Assembly (NCBI GenBank): GCA_030674155.1
Contig: CM060342.1
Location: 11,895,182 to 11,959,181 of the forward strand
Length of the DNA: 64,000 nt
Direction of reading: 5' to 3'
DNA from: Stramonita haemastoma
Lineage: Eukaryota; Mollusca; Gastropoda; Neogastropoda; Muricidae
Shown here: in pieces, positions 11,901 to 21,312 of the stretch
Numbering within the stretch: the stretch's first letter is position 1
How the letters are laid out: every line of letters begins with the position of its first letter
The notes under the pieces: model-generated
Told to the model about the DNA's origin: nothing
The model's database searches: none
Seen by the model: only the letters and a program-made list of their open reading frames with translations
Program-made: the position numbers and the translations under genes

Positions 11901-14812
11901 TTTGTTTAATGATCTTTAGCTTCTTTCCCTTCCGGAAGTTGTTAAAGTTAAAGTCTGTCCCGAGCCTAAGGCTCATCAGGCCGGTGTTTATCCTGGTTTC
12001 TGTGGCGTTAAGCGACTGAGAGTCATAGACTCCCCCCTGGATAGGATGCCAGTCTATCGTAGGATTAACCCCCAACACAAGGTTGGTACCCCTTTTACAC
12101 CTGGGTGGGGTGAGAAAATAGCCGTAAAGTGCCTTTTCCAAGGGCACAACGCCATAGCCGAAAGCTGGGATTGAACCCGCAACCTTTAGATTACGAGTCC
12201 AATGCCCTAACCACTAGACTACAGCGGCGGCTTCCCTTCCGGAAACATCATTATTATTATGCATGAAAGAAAACTTTTTTTCTTTCGTGTCCAAGTGATA
12301 AAATGTTCTATCACTTTATATGTCCATAAGTATTTTGTTTTCCTGTTCTATTTTATGCAAGTGGCCAAGTAACACTTCATATCAGTCAGATAATTGTTCT
12401 TCTTTTTAATGTTTTTTCAAACCCCTTCCCCACTTTTTCTTCTTCTGAAGACAAAATTCCCTTCAATTTGTAAAAATTTACTGTCAGTGGTACTTCTTAA
12501 GTTCTTAGATTATCACCATTTGCGGATTTTCTAAGTGATACTGAAAATGTTTTCAAACATAACTAACAAACAGAAAAACTCCGCAACATTCTAATCATAA
12601 ATTGATTTTATTATTATTTTCTTACTTACCTCAAAATTTAAGCTTATTTTGACAGCAACATTCTAACCATTATCAACAAAATATTTTGTAAATTACCACT
12701 TATTAAGCTGCAAAATTCTAATCATTACCATCAAAATATTTTGTAAATTACCACAAGATTCAAGTTTATTTTGGCAGCAACATTACAGAACATTAGTGTT
12801 TTCACAAAATTTGGTACTTAACCTCAAAATTAAAAGCTTTTTTTTTTTCAAAATATTTTGTTGCTGACCACAATATTCAAAACGGTTTTGGCAGCAGCAT
12901 GCAAATCATTATCATCATAAAATTTGGCATGTAAAAAAAAAAATCAAACTTATTTTTGCTGAACTTGTCAAAGTGCAAATTTTTATTCCCAGATGGTATT
13001 GGTACATTGAATAAGCATTGATTTGCATTTTTTCATCAAGCCATTCAGGGGAAAAAAAGAGAAAAAAAACAACAAAAAAACATTTCACCAATATTGTTCA
13101 ACTAACATGACTCAACAGCCTCAAAATTAAGATATGGATAGATAAGAACAAACAAAAAAGAGGAAAATAACAAAAAAAAGAGAAGAATTTTTTTTAAAAA
13201 CACAACACGCACACACACACAAACATGTGCGTGTAGGCGTGCTCACCACACGAGCAAGTATGCACATACGCACGTGCACACCTTCAGAATTAAAAAAATC
13301 ATAAAGTAAAATATTCCAGTTGCTGATTATTATCATCCTATTTGTAATCTACCCACCTCAAAATTCAGACTCATCTTGGCGGAAATGCTCCAGTCATAGC
13401 TTCCCACACAGTCTGTGAGGATCATGTGCTTCATGGGGTTGCCAAACAGCTCGTCCTCAGACAGAAAATCGTATTCAAAGATGCGCCGCATGCGCTGGAA
13501 GGAGAGCTTTCGCTGCTCCTCCAGAGAGGGCGTTGTGTACCCTCTGGAGAAGATGGGATCCTTTTCCAGGGTGGACCATACCTTGTTCTGCAGGTGAAAT
13601 CACACATGTTTATGTTTGTTCCTCATGTTTAATAAAAATAAAAAAAAAATAAATAAATAAACACTATTGTCATTTTGGTTTTTAAAAAAAAGAAGAAAAA
13701 AGGTAAAGGTGTCCCATAACCTATGAAGTCGTAGGGGAGCGAGGCATCAGAGACTTCAGCTTCTCTAGGGGCCGGCATATTGAGGGTGGTGCCTATCTCC
13801 TCTCAGTCGCTGATTTACCTTCCCTGATCCTAAGGATTGCACAGACAATAACAGCACTGTCAAAACTGAACACCATCTGGAAAGATAAAAATATTTCACT
13901 CAACTCCAAGATCAGATTAATGCGCTCCCTTGTTATATCCACATTCCTGTATACCTGTGAATTGTGGACTCTGACTGCAGATTTGGAGAGTAGAGTACAG
14001 GAGGTAGAGATCTATGAGATATTTCAGGAGACTCCTTGGCATCTCCTACAGAGACCACAAAAGCAATGAAGAAGTGCACAACAGAATCCAGCAAACCGGT
14101 CCCTACGAAAATCTTCTATCAATCGTAAAAAAGCGTAAACTTAAATACCAGTACAGGCATGTCACAAGATCAAATGGACTTGCAAAAACAATACTGCAAG
14201 GCACTGTCCAAGGAGGAAGAAAAAGAGGCAGACCAAGGAAGAGATGGGAGGACAACATCAGCGAATGGACAGGCCTAGAACTTAACAAAATTTTGAGAAA
14301 GGCAAAACAGAGAGAGGAATGGAGAAAACTGGTTGTCAAGTCTTCATGGGTGCCCCCATGGTCGCCAGACAAAGCGATAGATAGATATAGATAGAAATGC
14401 CATTTGTCATTTAGTTATAAAAAAAAAAAGGTAAAGGTGTCCCATAACTTATGTGGTTGTAGGGCAGGGAGGTGTCAGAGACCTGTTTCTCCAGGGCCAG
14501 CATATTGAGGACAGTGCCCATCTCCTCTCCCTAGCTGCTTTACCTTCCCTGACCCTTAAGAGGGTAGGTACCCATTTACAGCTGGGTAAAATGCGGGACT
14601 ATACTGAGGCCAAAGCATGCAAATGGTCACTCATCCAATTGGCAATCACACTTGATGCTGTCATTCATTATTAGTAAAAAAAATTTAATAGATAAACTGA
14701 CAATAGCCATAACCAAAAGCACATGTGCCTTTCCAAACCCCCCCCCAAAAAAAACAAACAAAAAGAACAAAAGAGAAAAAATTACAATGTATTTAAAACA
14801 GGAATAAGAAGG

Positions 14813-14877
<65 letters not shown>

Positions 14878-15121
14878 GGATTTGATTTGATTTATTCTTT
14901 TAAATATCAAGGATAATGGAATAAGCACTATTGCGCTTTTTTTTCATCCAGTCCCCGTGTGTATGCAGTTTTTGTAAATGTCATCTGTTCCCACTGGCAC
15001 ACGATGGCCTACTCTTACGAAAAGCGGAACAGGATTTAACGTGTGCGCAAGATGTTCTACGTGTGTTCGCACACAGGGCCTCGGTTTTAAAGTCTCATCC
15101 GAAGGACTTTTGGGGAGAGTG

Positions 15122-15188
<67 letters not shown>

Positions 15189-16321
15189 GTGTGTGTGTGT
15201 GTGAGAAAGAGAGACAGAGACAGAGAGTATGTATAATATGTGTGAGTAGTGCTTGCAAGTATGCATGCTAGCATGTGCACGTGTGTGTTTATTATTTATT
15301 TTATTTGTTCTTTATTCTTTATTTTTATTTATTCTTTTAAGGTGGATGGTGGCAGGATGGTTCAGACGTTCGCCTGCCAATATGTAAACCGTGAGTTTCT
15401 GGGTTCGTACCCAGCCTCGCCCTTTCTTCCCAGTTTGATGAAAAAAATCAAACTGAATGTCAAAGTCATTCGGATGAGACTAGAAACTGAGGCCCCGTGT
15501 GCGAACGCACGCAGAACATCTTGCGCACACGTTAAAACCCCGTTTCGCCTTTCGGAAGAGCAGGCCATCGTGTGCCGGTAGGAACGGATGACAAAATTAT
15601 AAAAACCAGCATGCACACAGGTGTCATGTTTAGACACCATCCCTTAGGGAAAAAAAAATAATGGGTAGGCGCTGCACTTGTGGCGACGTGCTCTCCCCGG
15701 GGAGAGCAGCCCGAATTTCACGCAGAGAAATCTGCTGTGACATAAAGTGGCATAAAATAAAAAAATTAAATTAAAATAAATATCGAGGATGATGGGATAG
15801 CACTTTTGTGCTTTTTTACATCCAGTCCCTGTGTGTATGCAGTTTTGTAAATGTCATCTGTTCCTACCGGCACACAATGGCCTACTCTTACGAAAAGTGG
15901 AACAGGAATTAACATGTGCGCAAGATGTTCTGCGTGTGTTCGCACTTGGTGCCTCTGTTTATAGTCTCATCCGAAGGACTTTTGGGGAGAGTGGAGTCAG
16001 CACTGATGTTAACTCTAGTGTTAACCCAAAAGTCCTTCAGATGAGACTTTAAACCGAGGCCCCGTGTGCGAACGCACGCAGAACATCTTGCGCACACGTT
16101 AAATCCTGTTCCGCTTTTCGTAAGAGTAGGCCATCATGTGCCGGTGGGAACAGATGACAAGATTGACAAAACTGCATACACACGGGGACCGGATGAAAAA
16201 AAGCACATGATTGCTTATTCTGTTATCCTCGATATAAAAGAATAAATAAATAAATAAATAAAAATTAACTCTGGTGTGTGTGTGTGTGTGTGCTGTGCGT
16301 GTGTGCCTGTGTGTGTGTGCC

Positions 16322-16354
<33 letters not shown>

Positions 16355-16439
16355 GTGTGTGTGTGTTGTGGTGTGTGCCTGTGTGTGTGTGTGTGTGCCT
16401 GTGTGTGTGTGCCTGTGTGTGTGTGAGAGAGAGAGAGAG

Positions 16440-16504
<65 letters not shown>

Positions 16505-16597
16505 GTGCATACATGTGTGTGGTGTGTGTGAGGATAAAAAAAAACATGTTTGCATGCATACATAAGTTTGATACATTCATGTGTGTGTGTGTGTGTC

Positions 16598-16663
<66 letters not shown>

Positions 16664-16715
16664 TACGTGTGTGTACGTGCGTGTGTACACATACTTGTGA
16701 ATGTGTGCTAACCAG

Positions 16716-16789
<74 letters not shown>

Positions 16790-17022
16790 CGTTCTTCAAA
16801 TCTCACCTTAAATCGTAGTACATCTTCCCCATCAAGGAAAACACGCATCTGTTTCCAATCGAACGATGCCTTCTTTCTGTACGCATCCAGAGGTCCTGAC
16901 TTGGGATCTTTCATGTAATCCAACGAATGTATGTCCTCAGTCTCTTCGTCTGTTGCAGACGCCTTTTGGTCGAGAGTCGGCAGTGTCATGCCTCCTGAAG
17001 TCTTTTTTAAAGTTGGATCCAT
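1295..17022 (-). CDS. ACOX3: Peroxisomal acyl-CoA oxidase 3-like gene (5' nine exons; runs off left edge)
   Basis: Acyl-CoA oxidases are flavoenzymes that oxidise acyl-CoA to trans-2-enoyl-CoA with release of hydrogen peroxide, in peroxisomal beta-oxidation; ACOX3 prefers branched-chain substrates. Nine GT-AG exons on the minus strand (17022-16807, 13587-13357, 11416-11342, 10138-10049, 6864-6632, 5394-5298, 4007-3828, 2727-2605, 1415-1295) join in frame to 455 codons plus one base. Visible family signatures: FDWKQMRVF near residue 50, RIFEYDFL in exon 2, [15 protein letters not shown] at 178-192 (flavin/substrate side), WVGNLGK at 219-225, [23 protein letters not shown] at 356-365, QWRLLPY at 375-381 and [10 protein letters not shown] at 444-453. 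The wording is closer to animal ACOX3 than to ACOX1, as I recall those families. Full-length proteins are about 700 residues, so roughly a third is missing beyond position 1295, including the YEG-type catalytic glutamate and any C-terminal PTS1. Start: first in-frame ATG (17022) after an upstream in-frame TAG, context CCAATGG. It is divergent from the FET gene. Confidence 0.93.
1605..1822. repeat. Local duplication with an inverted copy of the ACOX3-like exon 9 end
   Basis: 1680-1750 is a reverse-complement copy of 1245-1312, that is the last bases of exon 9, its donor and the next about 45 bases. Around it, 1611-1680 and 1768-1822 are direct copies (TAGTAACTTCATGTGAATGG plus AACAAACTCAT). 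It lies in the intron upstream of exon 9 in transcript sense. Confidence 0.75.
2045..2215 (-). mobile_element. LINE 3' UTR fragment
   Basis: Reverse-strand match to 56850-57018, including GCCCCGATATGGCC and ATTGGATTGGATTGG tail repeats. No coding part remains. Confidence 0.65.
2236..2540 (-). mobile_element. SINE family A copy (ACOX3-like intron 8)
   Basis: In minus sense: a tRNA-like head with box A TAGTCTAGTGGTTAGG and box B GGTTCGATCCC, then a conserved body (TTTACGGCTATTTTCTC, GGCGTCCTATCC, GCCTTAGGCTCGGGACAG) and a TTTAAC-repeat tail. The head's anticodon loop reads CTCGTAA, suggesting tRNA-Thr origin. It carries a poly-G insertion near 2408; the target duplication is imperfect. Confidence 0.85.
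2605..2727 (-). CDS. ACOX3: ACOX3-like coding exon 8 (residues 375-415)
   Basis: 123 nt, phase 0 to 0, acceptor TGTGCAG, donor GTAGGT. It encodes [20 protein letters not shown] and [20 protein letters not shown] plus Q, corresponding to the ACOX3 QWRLLPYLAAVYAL region. Confidence 0.92.
3235..3826. repeat. C/CA-rich low-complexity block beside the exon 7 donor
   Basis: Long runs of C mixed with (CA)n and (CT)n, ending in 22 C/T bases that touch the exon 7 donor. In transcript sense the intron begins GTAGGGG and continues as a G tract. Confidence 0.9.
3828..4007 (-). CDS. ACOX3: ACOX3-like coding exon 7 (residues 315-374)
   Basis: 180 nt, phase 0 to 0, acceptor TGACAG, donor GTAGGG running straight into a long G tract in transcript sense. 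It encodes [40 protein letters not shown] and [21 protein letters not shown] (4021-4312) sits in the intron 14 bases upstream of the acceptor, and two partial copies of the exon's 5' part lie further upstream. Confidence 0.93.
4021..4312 (-). mobile_element. SINE family A copy next to ACOX3-like exon 7
   Basis: Same head and body as the other family A copies, flanked by a perfect 10-bp target-site duplication TCACACCACA (4011-4020 and 4313-4322). It lies 14 bases upstream of the exon 7 acceptor in transcript sense and has replaced the original upstream intron context. Confidence 0.92.
4326..4680 (-). repeat. Tandem partial duplicates of ACOX3-like exon 7
   Basis: Two units of about 170 bp, each with a T-rich stretch, GATATATACACAC and a copy of the first about 60 bases of exon 7. 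Copy at 4652-4589 reads [20 protein letters not shown]; copy at 4480-4423 reads [19 protein letters not shown]. Both keep an acceptor (TGACAG) and end at a GTATGA donor-like site. Lengths 64 and 58 nt, so inclusion would shift the frame. Confidence 0.8.
4849..5001. repeat. (CA)n tract
   Basis: Two long CA arrays separated by a short CT and mixed segment in intron 6 of the ACOX3-like gene. Confidence 0.9.
5298..5394 (-). CDS. ACOX3: ACOX3-like coding exon 6 (residues 282-314)
   Basis: 97 nt, phase 2 to 0, acceptor TGACAG, donor GTGAGC. It encodes [20 protein letters not shown] and [12 protein letters not shown]. Its upstream intron flank recurs in degraded tandem copies between 5770 and 6060. 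Confidence 0.92.
5700..6062. repeat. Imperfect ~100-bp tandem repeats in ACOX3-like intron 5
   Basis: Units near 5720-5850, 5850-5955 and 5955-6060 share CACACTCACATGCATGCATG, CCC(G/A)A(A/C)CAG and AAAATCCAGTTT-like words. A fourth, older unit is the flank of the exon 6 acceptor itself (5400-5475). Confidence 0.65.
6632..6864 (-). CDS. ACOX3: ACOX3-like coding exon 5 (residues 205-282)
   Basis: 233 nt, phase 0 to 2, acceptor CGACAG, donor GTGAGG after the split Gly codon of GLDNG. It encodes [20 protein letters not shown], the [13 protein letters not shown] strand and the [20 protein letters not shown] motif of the beta domain. Confidence 0.93.
7150..7438 (-). mobile_element. SINE family A copy (ACOX3-like intron 4)
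   Basis: Full-length copy flanked by the perfect 12-bp duplication TTTACAAAACAT (7138-7149 and 7439-7450). The box A and B motifs are intact on the minus strand, so the insertion looks recent. Confidence 0.92.
7790..9880 (-). mobile_element. Relative of the 27645 element, with a broken zinc-finger-like frame
   Basis: Read on the minus strand it has the same order as 27645-29430: CCGNAAA-type terminal words, TAGGCCTA palindromes (9655-9680), an ATG-initiated frame, then the shared 3' part (28580-29160 matches 8240-7840). The frame (9634-9398) reads [42 protein letters not shown] and ALEDH before a stop, resembling BED/C2H2-type N-terminal fingers. It is followed by more decayed sequence. TIRs were not found. 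It lies in intron 4 of the ACOX3-like gene in the same orientation. Confidence 0.5.
8690..8905. repeat. (GA)n, (GT)n and (GACA)n compound microsatellite
   Basis: A GA array (8770-8824), a short GT array and a GACA array in series within the 7790-9880 element. Confidence 0.85.
10049..10138 (-). CDS. ACOX3: ACOX3-like coding exon 4 (residues 175-204)
   Basis: 90 nt, phase 0 to 0, acceptor CTCCAG, donor GTCTGT. It encodes [20 protein letters not shown] and then [10 protein letters not shown], the most conserved acyl-CoA oxidase block. Confidence 0.92.
11342..11416 (-). CDS. ACOX3: ACOX3-like coding exon 3 (residues 150-174)
   Basis: 75 nt, phase 0 to 0, acceptor TTTCAG, donor GTCAGT. It encodes [20 protein letters not shown] and a short tail ending NFK, equivalent to the VFGSAVYSSGSERH region of ACOX3. 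At the junction with exon 4 the protein appears two residues shorter than the human protein. Confidence 0.87.
11938..12231 (-). mobile_element. SINE family A copy (ACOX3-like intron 2)
   Basis: Full-length copy with a perfect 13-bp duplication TTCCCTTCCGGAA (11925-11937 and 12232-12244). Confidence 0.92.
12976..13160 (-). repeat. Dispersed repeat family F
   Basis: Shares ATGGTACATTGA(A/G)TAAGCAT, GATTTGC and TCATCAAGCCAT with 20823-21100 and 25096-25185. The three copies suggest the 3' end of a retroelement (minus sense), ending in short simple repeats such as TCAAG or CAAT. Confidence 0.65.
13357..13587 (-). CDS. ACOX3: ACOX3-like coding exon 2 (residues 73-149)
   Basis: 231 nt, phase 0 to 0, between an acceptor CTGCAG and donor GTGGGT. 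It encodes [32 protein letters not shown] and the stretch up to AKMSLNFE, matching the acyl-CoA oxidase N-terminal alpha domain. Confidence 0.9.
13838..14395 (+). pseudogene. Truncated non-LTR retrotransposon, 3' end of the reverse-transcriptase ORF
   Basis: The reading [20 protein letters not shown], then [20 protein letters not shown] and [13 protein letters not shown] shifts frame near 14010 into [40 protein letters not shown] and REEWRKLV. This is the typical C-terminus of RTE/Jockey-like endonuclease-reverse transcriptase proteins. It ends in a (GATA)n tail. 5' truncation plus a frameshift make it inactive. It lies in intron 1 of the ACOX3-like gene, in antisense, next to SINE E copies. 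Confidence 0.8.
14814..14876. repeat. Pure (GT)n tract, about 31 units
   Basis: Uninterrupted GT repeat directly before a family B SINE. Confidence 0.95.
14885..15122 (-). mobile_element. SINE family B copy, head replaced by (GT)n
   Basis: Body and 3' end match the 39726 copy in reverse; the sequence stops after the CTTTTGGGGAGAGTGGA stretch and continues as a long (GT)n tract, so the tRNA head is lost. Confidence 0.8.
15334..15645 (+). mobile_element. SINE family B variant with a different tRNA-like head
   Basis: The head (GGCAGGATGGTTCAGACG with box B GGTTCGTACCC) differs from family B, but the body (CATTCGGATGAGACTAG, CGAACGCACGCAGAACATC, CATCGTGTGCCGG) is shared; the 3' end differs (GTTTAGACACCATCCC). 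A second, more decayed member lies at 19755-20003. Confidence 0.7.
15774..16262. repeat. Head-to-head inverted pair of family B SINE bodies
   Basis: A minus-oriented body (15774 to about 16014) meets a plus-oriented body (about 16012-16262) at GTTAACTCTAGTGTTAAC. The two arms are about 240 bases long and nearly complementary, so transcripts could form a long hairpin. It lies in intron 1 of the ACOX3-like gene. Confidence 0.8.
16273..16792. repeat. 520-bp (GT)n-rich block
   Basis: Several long GT arrays with short interruptions, 15 bases from the exon 1 donor of the ACOX3-like gene. In transcript sense it is (CA)n. Confidence 0.95.
16807..17022 (-). CDS. ACOX3: ACOX3-like coding exon 1 (residues 1-72)
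   Basis: Begins at ATG 17022-17020 and ends FK|GTGAGA, phase 0. It encodes an acidic, poorly conserved leader and then the conserved [20 protein letters not shown] block. The frame stays open upstream to about 17085 but has no ATG before an in-frame TAG, so the ATG at 17022 is the best start unless a further 5' exon exists. The intron starts with a (CA)n tract in transcript sense about 15 bases after the donor. Confidence 0.88.
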
Positions 17023-17984
17023 TGGAAAATCGGGAAGCGATCTTCTTTTCTTAGCAGAGAGGACCTTTAAACCGAACGTGATCACTTGATTATCGAAGAT
17101 CTAATCAGGCTCGAGAGAACAAAGTTCGCATGTATACACCGCTAGGCTAACCTAGGCCTTGGGCCTCTACTGCATGCTTTGGGTGCAAGAGTTTTCTTTC
17201 CACACCAGTTGAAAAAAGGGTCCAGGTTTTTCGATGAGTTCTGAGAATTAATCACAGTTTCTCCTCAAAATTTTTTTTTTTTTCTATTAGCACAACCTGA
17301 TGATATATGGTCCTGAATCTACTTAATCGAACTTACTGTCGCATGAAAATGCAGGCCCTAAAATTATGTAATATGTACTTTTTTAGATGGGCACAAAGTT
17401 ATGGCGACACCGGTTACTCGGCGATAATAATACGACGGGGTGATACATTTTCAAGTACAAAAAAATGAAGTTGTGTGAAAAATATTGTATTTCTTTATTT
17501 AATGAAGGCGAATCTGAGAATCACTCTGATAAATTTCACGTGGGAAAGAAAAGTATAAGTACAATTTCACGTACGATACATTTTATTACCCAAATGCACC
17601 GTAACTTTCCTAACCAAAGAAAAACACTTTCAAGGACCCCGGAGATCAATTTGATAGACCGAAAGAGACTAGGCCTATAAGGAGAGCGGGACAGCACAAA
17701 ATACTCAGAGAAGAGACACCCATGTAAGGTAGCCGCAATCCAACTTCGGTGATAAGGTAATCTCATTCTGAATATGTACCCTAGTCTTGGTTCCATTGTA
17801 GTAAGGTGCCATCAATCACCAGAGTATAACGACCATCACTGATTATCAGGCGATGTTCACGTCATTTCTTTTCAATGAACTGCAGATACTAAACACGTAG
17901 CCTATACCTAAACTCACCACATGCATGAAGAAAACTGAGAGAAACTGAACTCGAACTTTCCATGGATGAAATCACTAATGCACA

Positions 17985-18212
17985 TACGGGCTTATTCCAT
18001 TATCCTCGATATAAAAGAATTTTAAAAAAATTCTCTTTTCTTATGAGAGGCTATCTATTTTTTTAAAATCTTATATGTTCTTTTATATCGAGGATAATGG
18101 ATTAAGCACTCATGAGGTTGTTTTTTTTACATCCAATCCCCGTGTGTACGCAGTTTTATCAATCCTGTTATCTGTTCCCACCGGCACACAACGGCCTACT
18201 CTTCCGAAATAT
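17985..18212. mobile_element. Inverted family B SINE fragments
   Basis: The 3' end of a plus copy (17985-18026, ATTATCCTCGATATAAAAG) faces a minus copy (18074-18212) across about 50 bases, forming a smaller fold-back in the intergenic spacer. Confidence 0.7.
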
Positions 18213-18215
18213 TTA

Positions 18216-18655
18216 TTGATCTTACAGTGTATTGTATACCCCTTAAAGAAACAGCACGTATTCTCTGTGTGAAATTCGGGTTGCTCTCCCCAGGGAGCGT
18301 GTGTCGCCACAAGAGCAGCGCCGCCTTTTTTTTTCTCTTTTCCTGTATGGATGTGTATTTTTGGTTTCCTATCAGGGGTGACTTCTCTTTTTTTTTTTTT
18401 ACAGAATTTTTTCCGTGAACAACTCTCATGTTGCCGTGGATTCTTTTACGTGCACTAAATACGTGTTGCTCACAGGACCTCTGTTTAACGTCTCATTTGA
18501 AAGACTAGCACCCAGACCACCACTCAAGGTATGGTGAATATGGGGGAAAAAAACTTCGGGCACAAACGAGGATCAAACTACCACACACTTTGAACCTGGA
18601 CTTTTCACTAAGTAGGTGTGTGCATTACCTTTAGACCACCAATCCACTTAACCAA
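18216..18655 (-). mobile_element. tRNA-headed SINE family C
   Basis: In minus sense: a tRNA-like head (GTGGTCTAAAGGTAATGC, box B-like GGTTCAAAG) near 18640-18570, then a body ending with GGCGACACACGCTCCCTGGG and GAATTTCACACAGAG. The 3' end recurs in plus orientation at 15659-15760, supporting a repeat family. Confidence 0.6.
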
Positions 18656-18796
18656 TGTGATAAAAAAAATGGTAAGGGTTATTATAGCAAATGATAAATC
18701 CTAGATGAATTTGAGGCTTTGTGAAAGACAAGGTTAAAAGGAAAAAAAAAACTGGAGAGGGGGTAGGGGATAGGATAGCCATGTGGTTAGTGTTTG

Positions 18797-18901
<105 letters not shown>

Positions 18902-19084
18902 TGCTCTGTCTTCTGCCTTCCCATAGTGGGCAGGGTATCATGTATAGTATCTGGTCTTTTCCTGTGATTGTGACTTTCAAGAGGTTTGCCCACTACTTCA
19001 GAGCAGCTCATTTCACTGTACAGATTGTGTGCTTGGTACATTCACGTTTACAGAATCCACTTAATTAAAAAAAAAAAAAAAAAA

Positions 19085-19520
19085 AAGGTAAAGGTGTCCC
19101 ATAACCTAGGCGGTCGTATGGGAGCGAAGTGTCAGAGACCTCAGCTTCTCTAGGGGCCAGCATGTTCAGGGCGGCGCCCATGTCCTCTCCCTTGCTGCTT
19201 TACCTTCCCTGACCCTAAAAAGGGCAGGTACCCATTTACAGCTGGGTGAACTAGGGGGACTGTACTGAAGCCAAGGCGTGCAAACGATACCCACTGAACG
19301 CTGACAGGAATTACAGGGTCTCTGACATACATGTTTAATCTTCTGTATGTGTGTATATAAAGGAAAACCAGGCACAGGCCTGTGTGCACTTGAAGTGGAC
19401 CTGGAAGATCATAAAAAATCCCCACCATTAATAATTACTAGATGCATACTGGAATTCGAACCAAGAACTTCACAGACCCACGGGATTGACGTCAGACGGT
19501 TTAGCTACTTGGCTATGTCG
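19085..19520 (-). mobile_element. tRNA-headed SINE family E, near full length
   Basis: In minus sense: a tRNA-like head (ATAGCCAAGTAGCTAAACCG; box B GGTTCGAATTCC) near 19516-19445, then a body with AGGGAAGGTAAAGCAGC, CCTAGAGAAGCTGAGG and the end GGTTATGGGACACCTTTACC. Other copies: 3020-3150, 13697-13835, 14428-14640, 20098-20720 (interrupted) and 63941-63995 (plus). Confidence 0.65.
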
Positions 19521-19521
19521 T

Positions 19522-19752
19522 CCATCTTCGGATGAGACTATACACCGAGGCCCCGTGTGCAAACGCACGCAGGACATCTTGTGCACACGTTAAATCCTGT
19601 TCCGCTTTTCGTAACAGTAGGCCATTGTGTGCTGGTGGGAACAGATGACAAGATTGACAAAACTGCATACACACGAAGACTGGATGTAAAAAAGCACATG
19701 AGTGCTTATTACATTATCCTCGATGTAAAAGAATAAATAAATAAATAAATAA
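19522..19752 (+). mobile_element. SINE family B copy, headless
   Basis: Body from CTTCGGATGAGACTATAC to an (AATA)n tail, abutting the tRNA head of the family E SINE. The head is absent, so it is 5'-truncated or was cut by the neighbouring insertion. Confidence 0.8.
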
Positions 19753-20097
19753 AAATGGCCTGGGTTTGAGTCACCATGATGAACGGTTTGAAGGTATTTT
19801 CCCCGGAGTTATCAACTGCATTCCCACAAAAATCCTTCAAATGGACTCTAAACCAAGGCCCAGTTGTGTAAATGCTTTGTGGCATGGTAAAACCCTTTAC
19901 ATGTTTTAGAAGAGTAGGCCTTGTGTGCCGATAGGAATGGATGACAAAATGTACAAAGCTGCATGCATTCTAGTGCCGTGTTTGGACATCATCCCTTAAG
20001 TTGGATGTAATGGTAGGTAAACAGTGGCATATGCAAAATCTTACCATTGGTGAACCTGGGAGTTCTAGTCGAAAAACTTTATAATAAAAAAAAAAGA

Positions 20098-20720
20098 CAA
20101 GGTAAAGGTTAAGATGTCCCATAACCTTGGCGGTTGTAGGGGAGTGAGGCATCAGAGACCTCAGCTTCTCTAGGGGCCAGAATGTTTATTTATTCTTTTA
20201 TATCGAGGATAACGGAATAAGCATTCATATGCTTTTTTTACATCCAGTCCCCGTGTGTATGCAGTTTTGTAAATGTCACCTGTTCCCACCGGCACAAAAT
20301 GGCCTACCTCTTACGAAAAGCGGAAGAGGATTTAACGAGTGCGCAAGATGTTCTGCGTGCGTTCGCACACGGGGCCTTGGTTTATAGTCTCATCTGAAAG
20401 ACTTTTGGGGGGAGTGGAATCAGCACTGATGTTAACTCCAGGGGAAAAATACCCTCGACCGGAAATCGAACCCAGGTCGTCAAATTGCGAGCCAATGTTC
20501 TGACCACTAGGCTATATCCCCTCCCCCCCCCCCCCCCCCCCGTGTTAAAGGCGGTGCCCATCTCCTCCCCCTCGCTGCTTTACCTTCCCTGACCCTAAAG
20601 AGGGAAGGTAGGCCTACCCATTTACAGCTGGGTGAGCTGGGGGGGGGGGTGGGGGGTGGGGGGGGCTGTACTGAAGCCAAGGCACCAAATAAGAGGTCAT
20701 CCATCCAACTGAGGTTCGTT
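20098..20720. mobile_element. Family E SINE split by a nested family B SINE
   Basis: Family E sequence runs 20098-20186, breaks within the GGGGCCAG(A/C)ATGTT stretch, and resumes at about 20541 (GGCGGTGCCCATCTCC). The interruption (20187-20540) is a near full-length minus-strand family B SINE followed by a 20-base poly-C run. This gives a relative age: E older than this B copy. Confidence 0.75.
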
Positions 20721-20822
20721 GTAAAGAAAGCCAGCGCCCTGACCTAGGTAGGCCCTATCAGGAGCTATCCCGCCCCGGCTGATGAAAGTCTAAACTGCAG
20801 TTTTCAGAAGGCTGGTGCTCGC

Positions 20823-21100
20823 TATCCTCTTTCAATCAAGTCAAGTCAAGTCAAGTCAAAATTTTATTTTCAGATGGTACATTGAGTAAGCATCGATTTG
20901 CTTTTTTTTTTCATCAAGCCATCTATCTAAGGAAAAAAACAAAAACAAAACATCAAGAAAATAAAAATACAAAATTTGTAAAAATTTTAAAAGCAGAGAA
21001 AAACATTTCACCGACATTAATTAACCAACATGATTTCAACAGCCTCAAAAATACAATATGCCTATAGAAAATACAAGCAACAACACTAACAATAAAAACT
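20823..21100 (-). repeat. Dispersed repeat family F copy
   Basis: Begins with (TCAAG)n and then the family F core; the following 150 bases match 13060-13160 (CATTTCACC, AACATGA, CAACAGCCTCAAAA). Confidence 0.65.
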
Positions 21101-21162
21101 GAACCCCCCCCCCCACCAAAACCATAAAAAACAAAAAAACACTCAAAAGTCACACACATTCT

Positions 21163-21312
<150 letters not shown>

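Noticed and set aside
13838..14395. Active retrotransposon gene
   Set aside because: 5'-truncated and frameshifted near 14010; only the C-terminal part remains.
16099..16818. Long Thr/His and Cys/Val open frames on both strands
   Set aside because: By-product of the (GT)n block; every frame of such a repeat stays open.
16807..17085. Upstream start at 17085 for the ACOX3-like protein
   Set aside because: The codon there is GTG, not ATG; the first in-frame ATG after the upstream TAG is at 17022.
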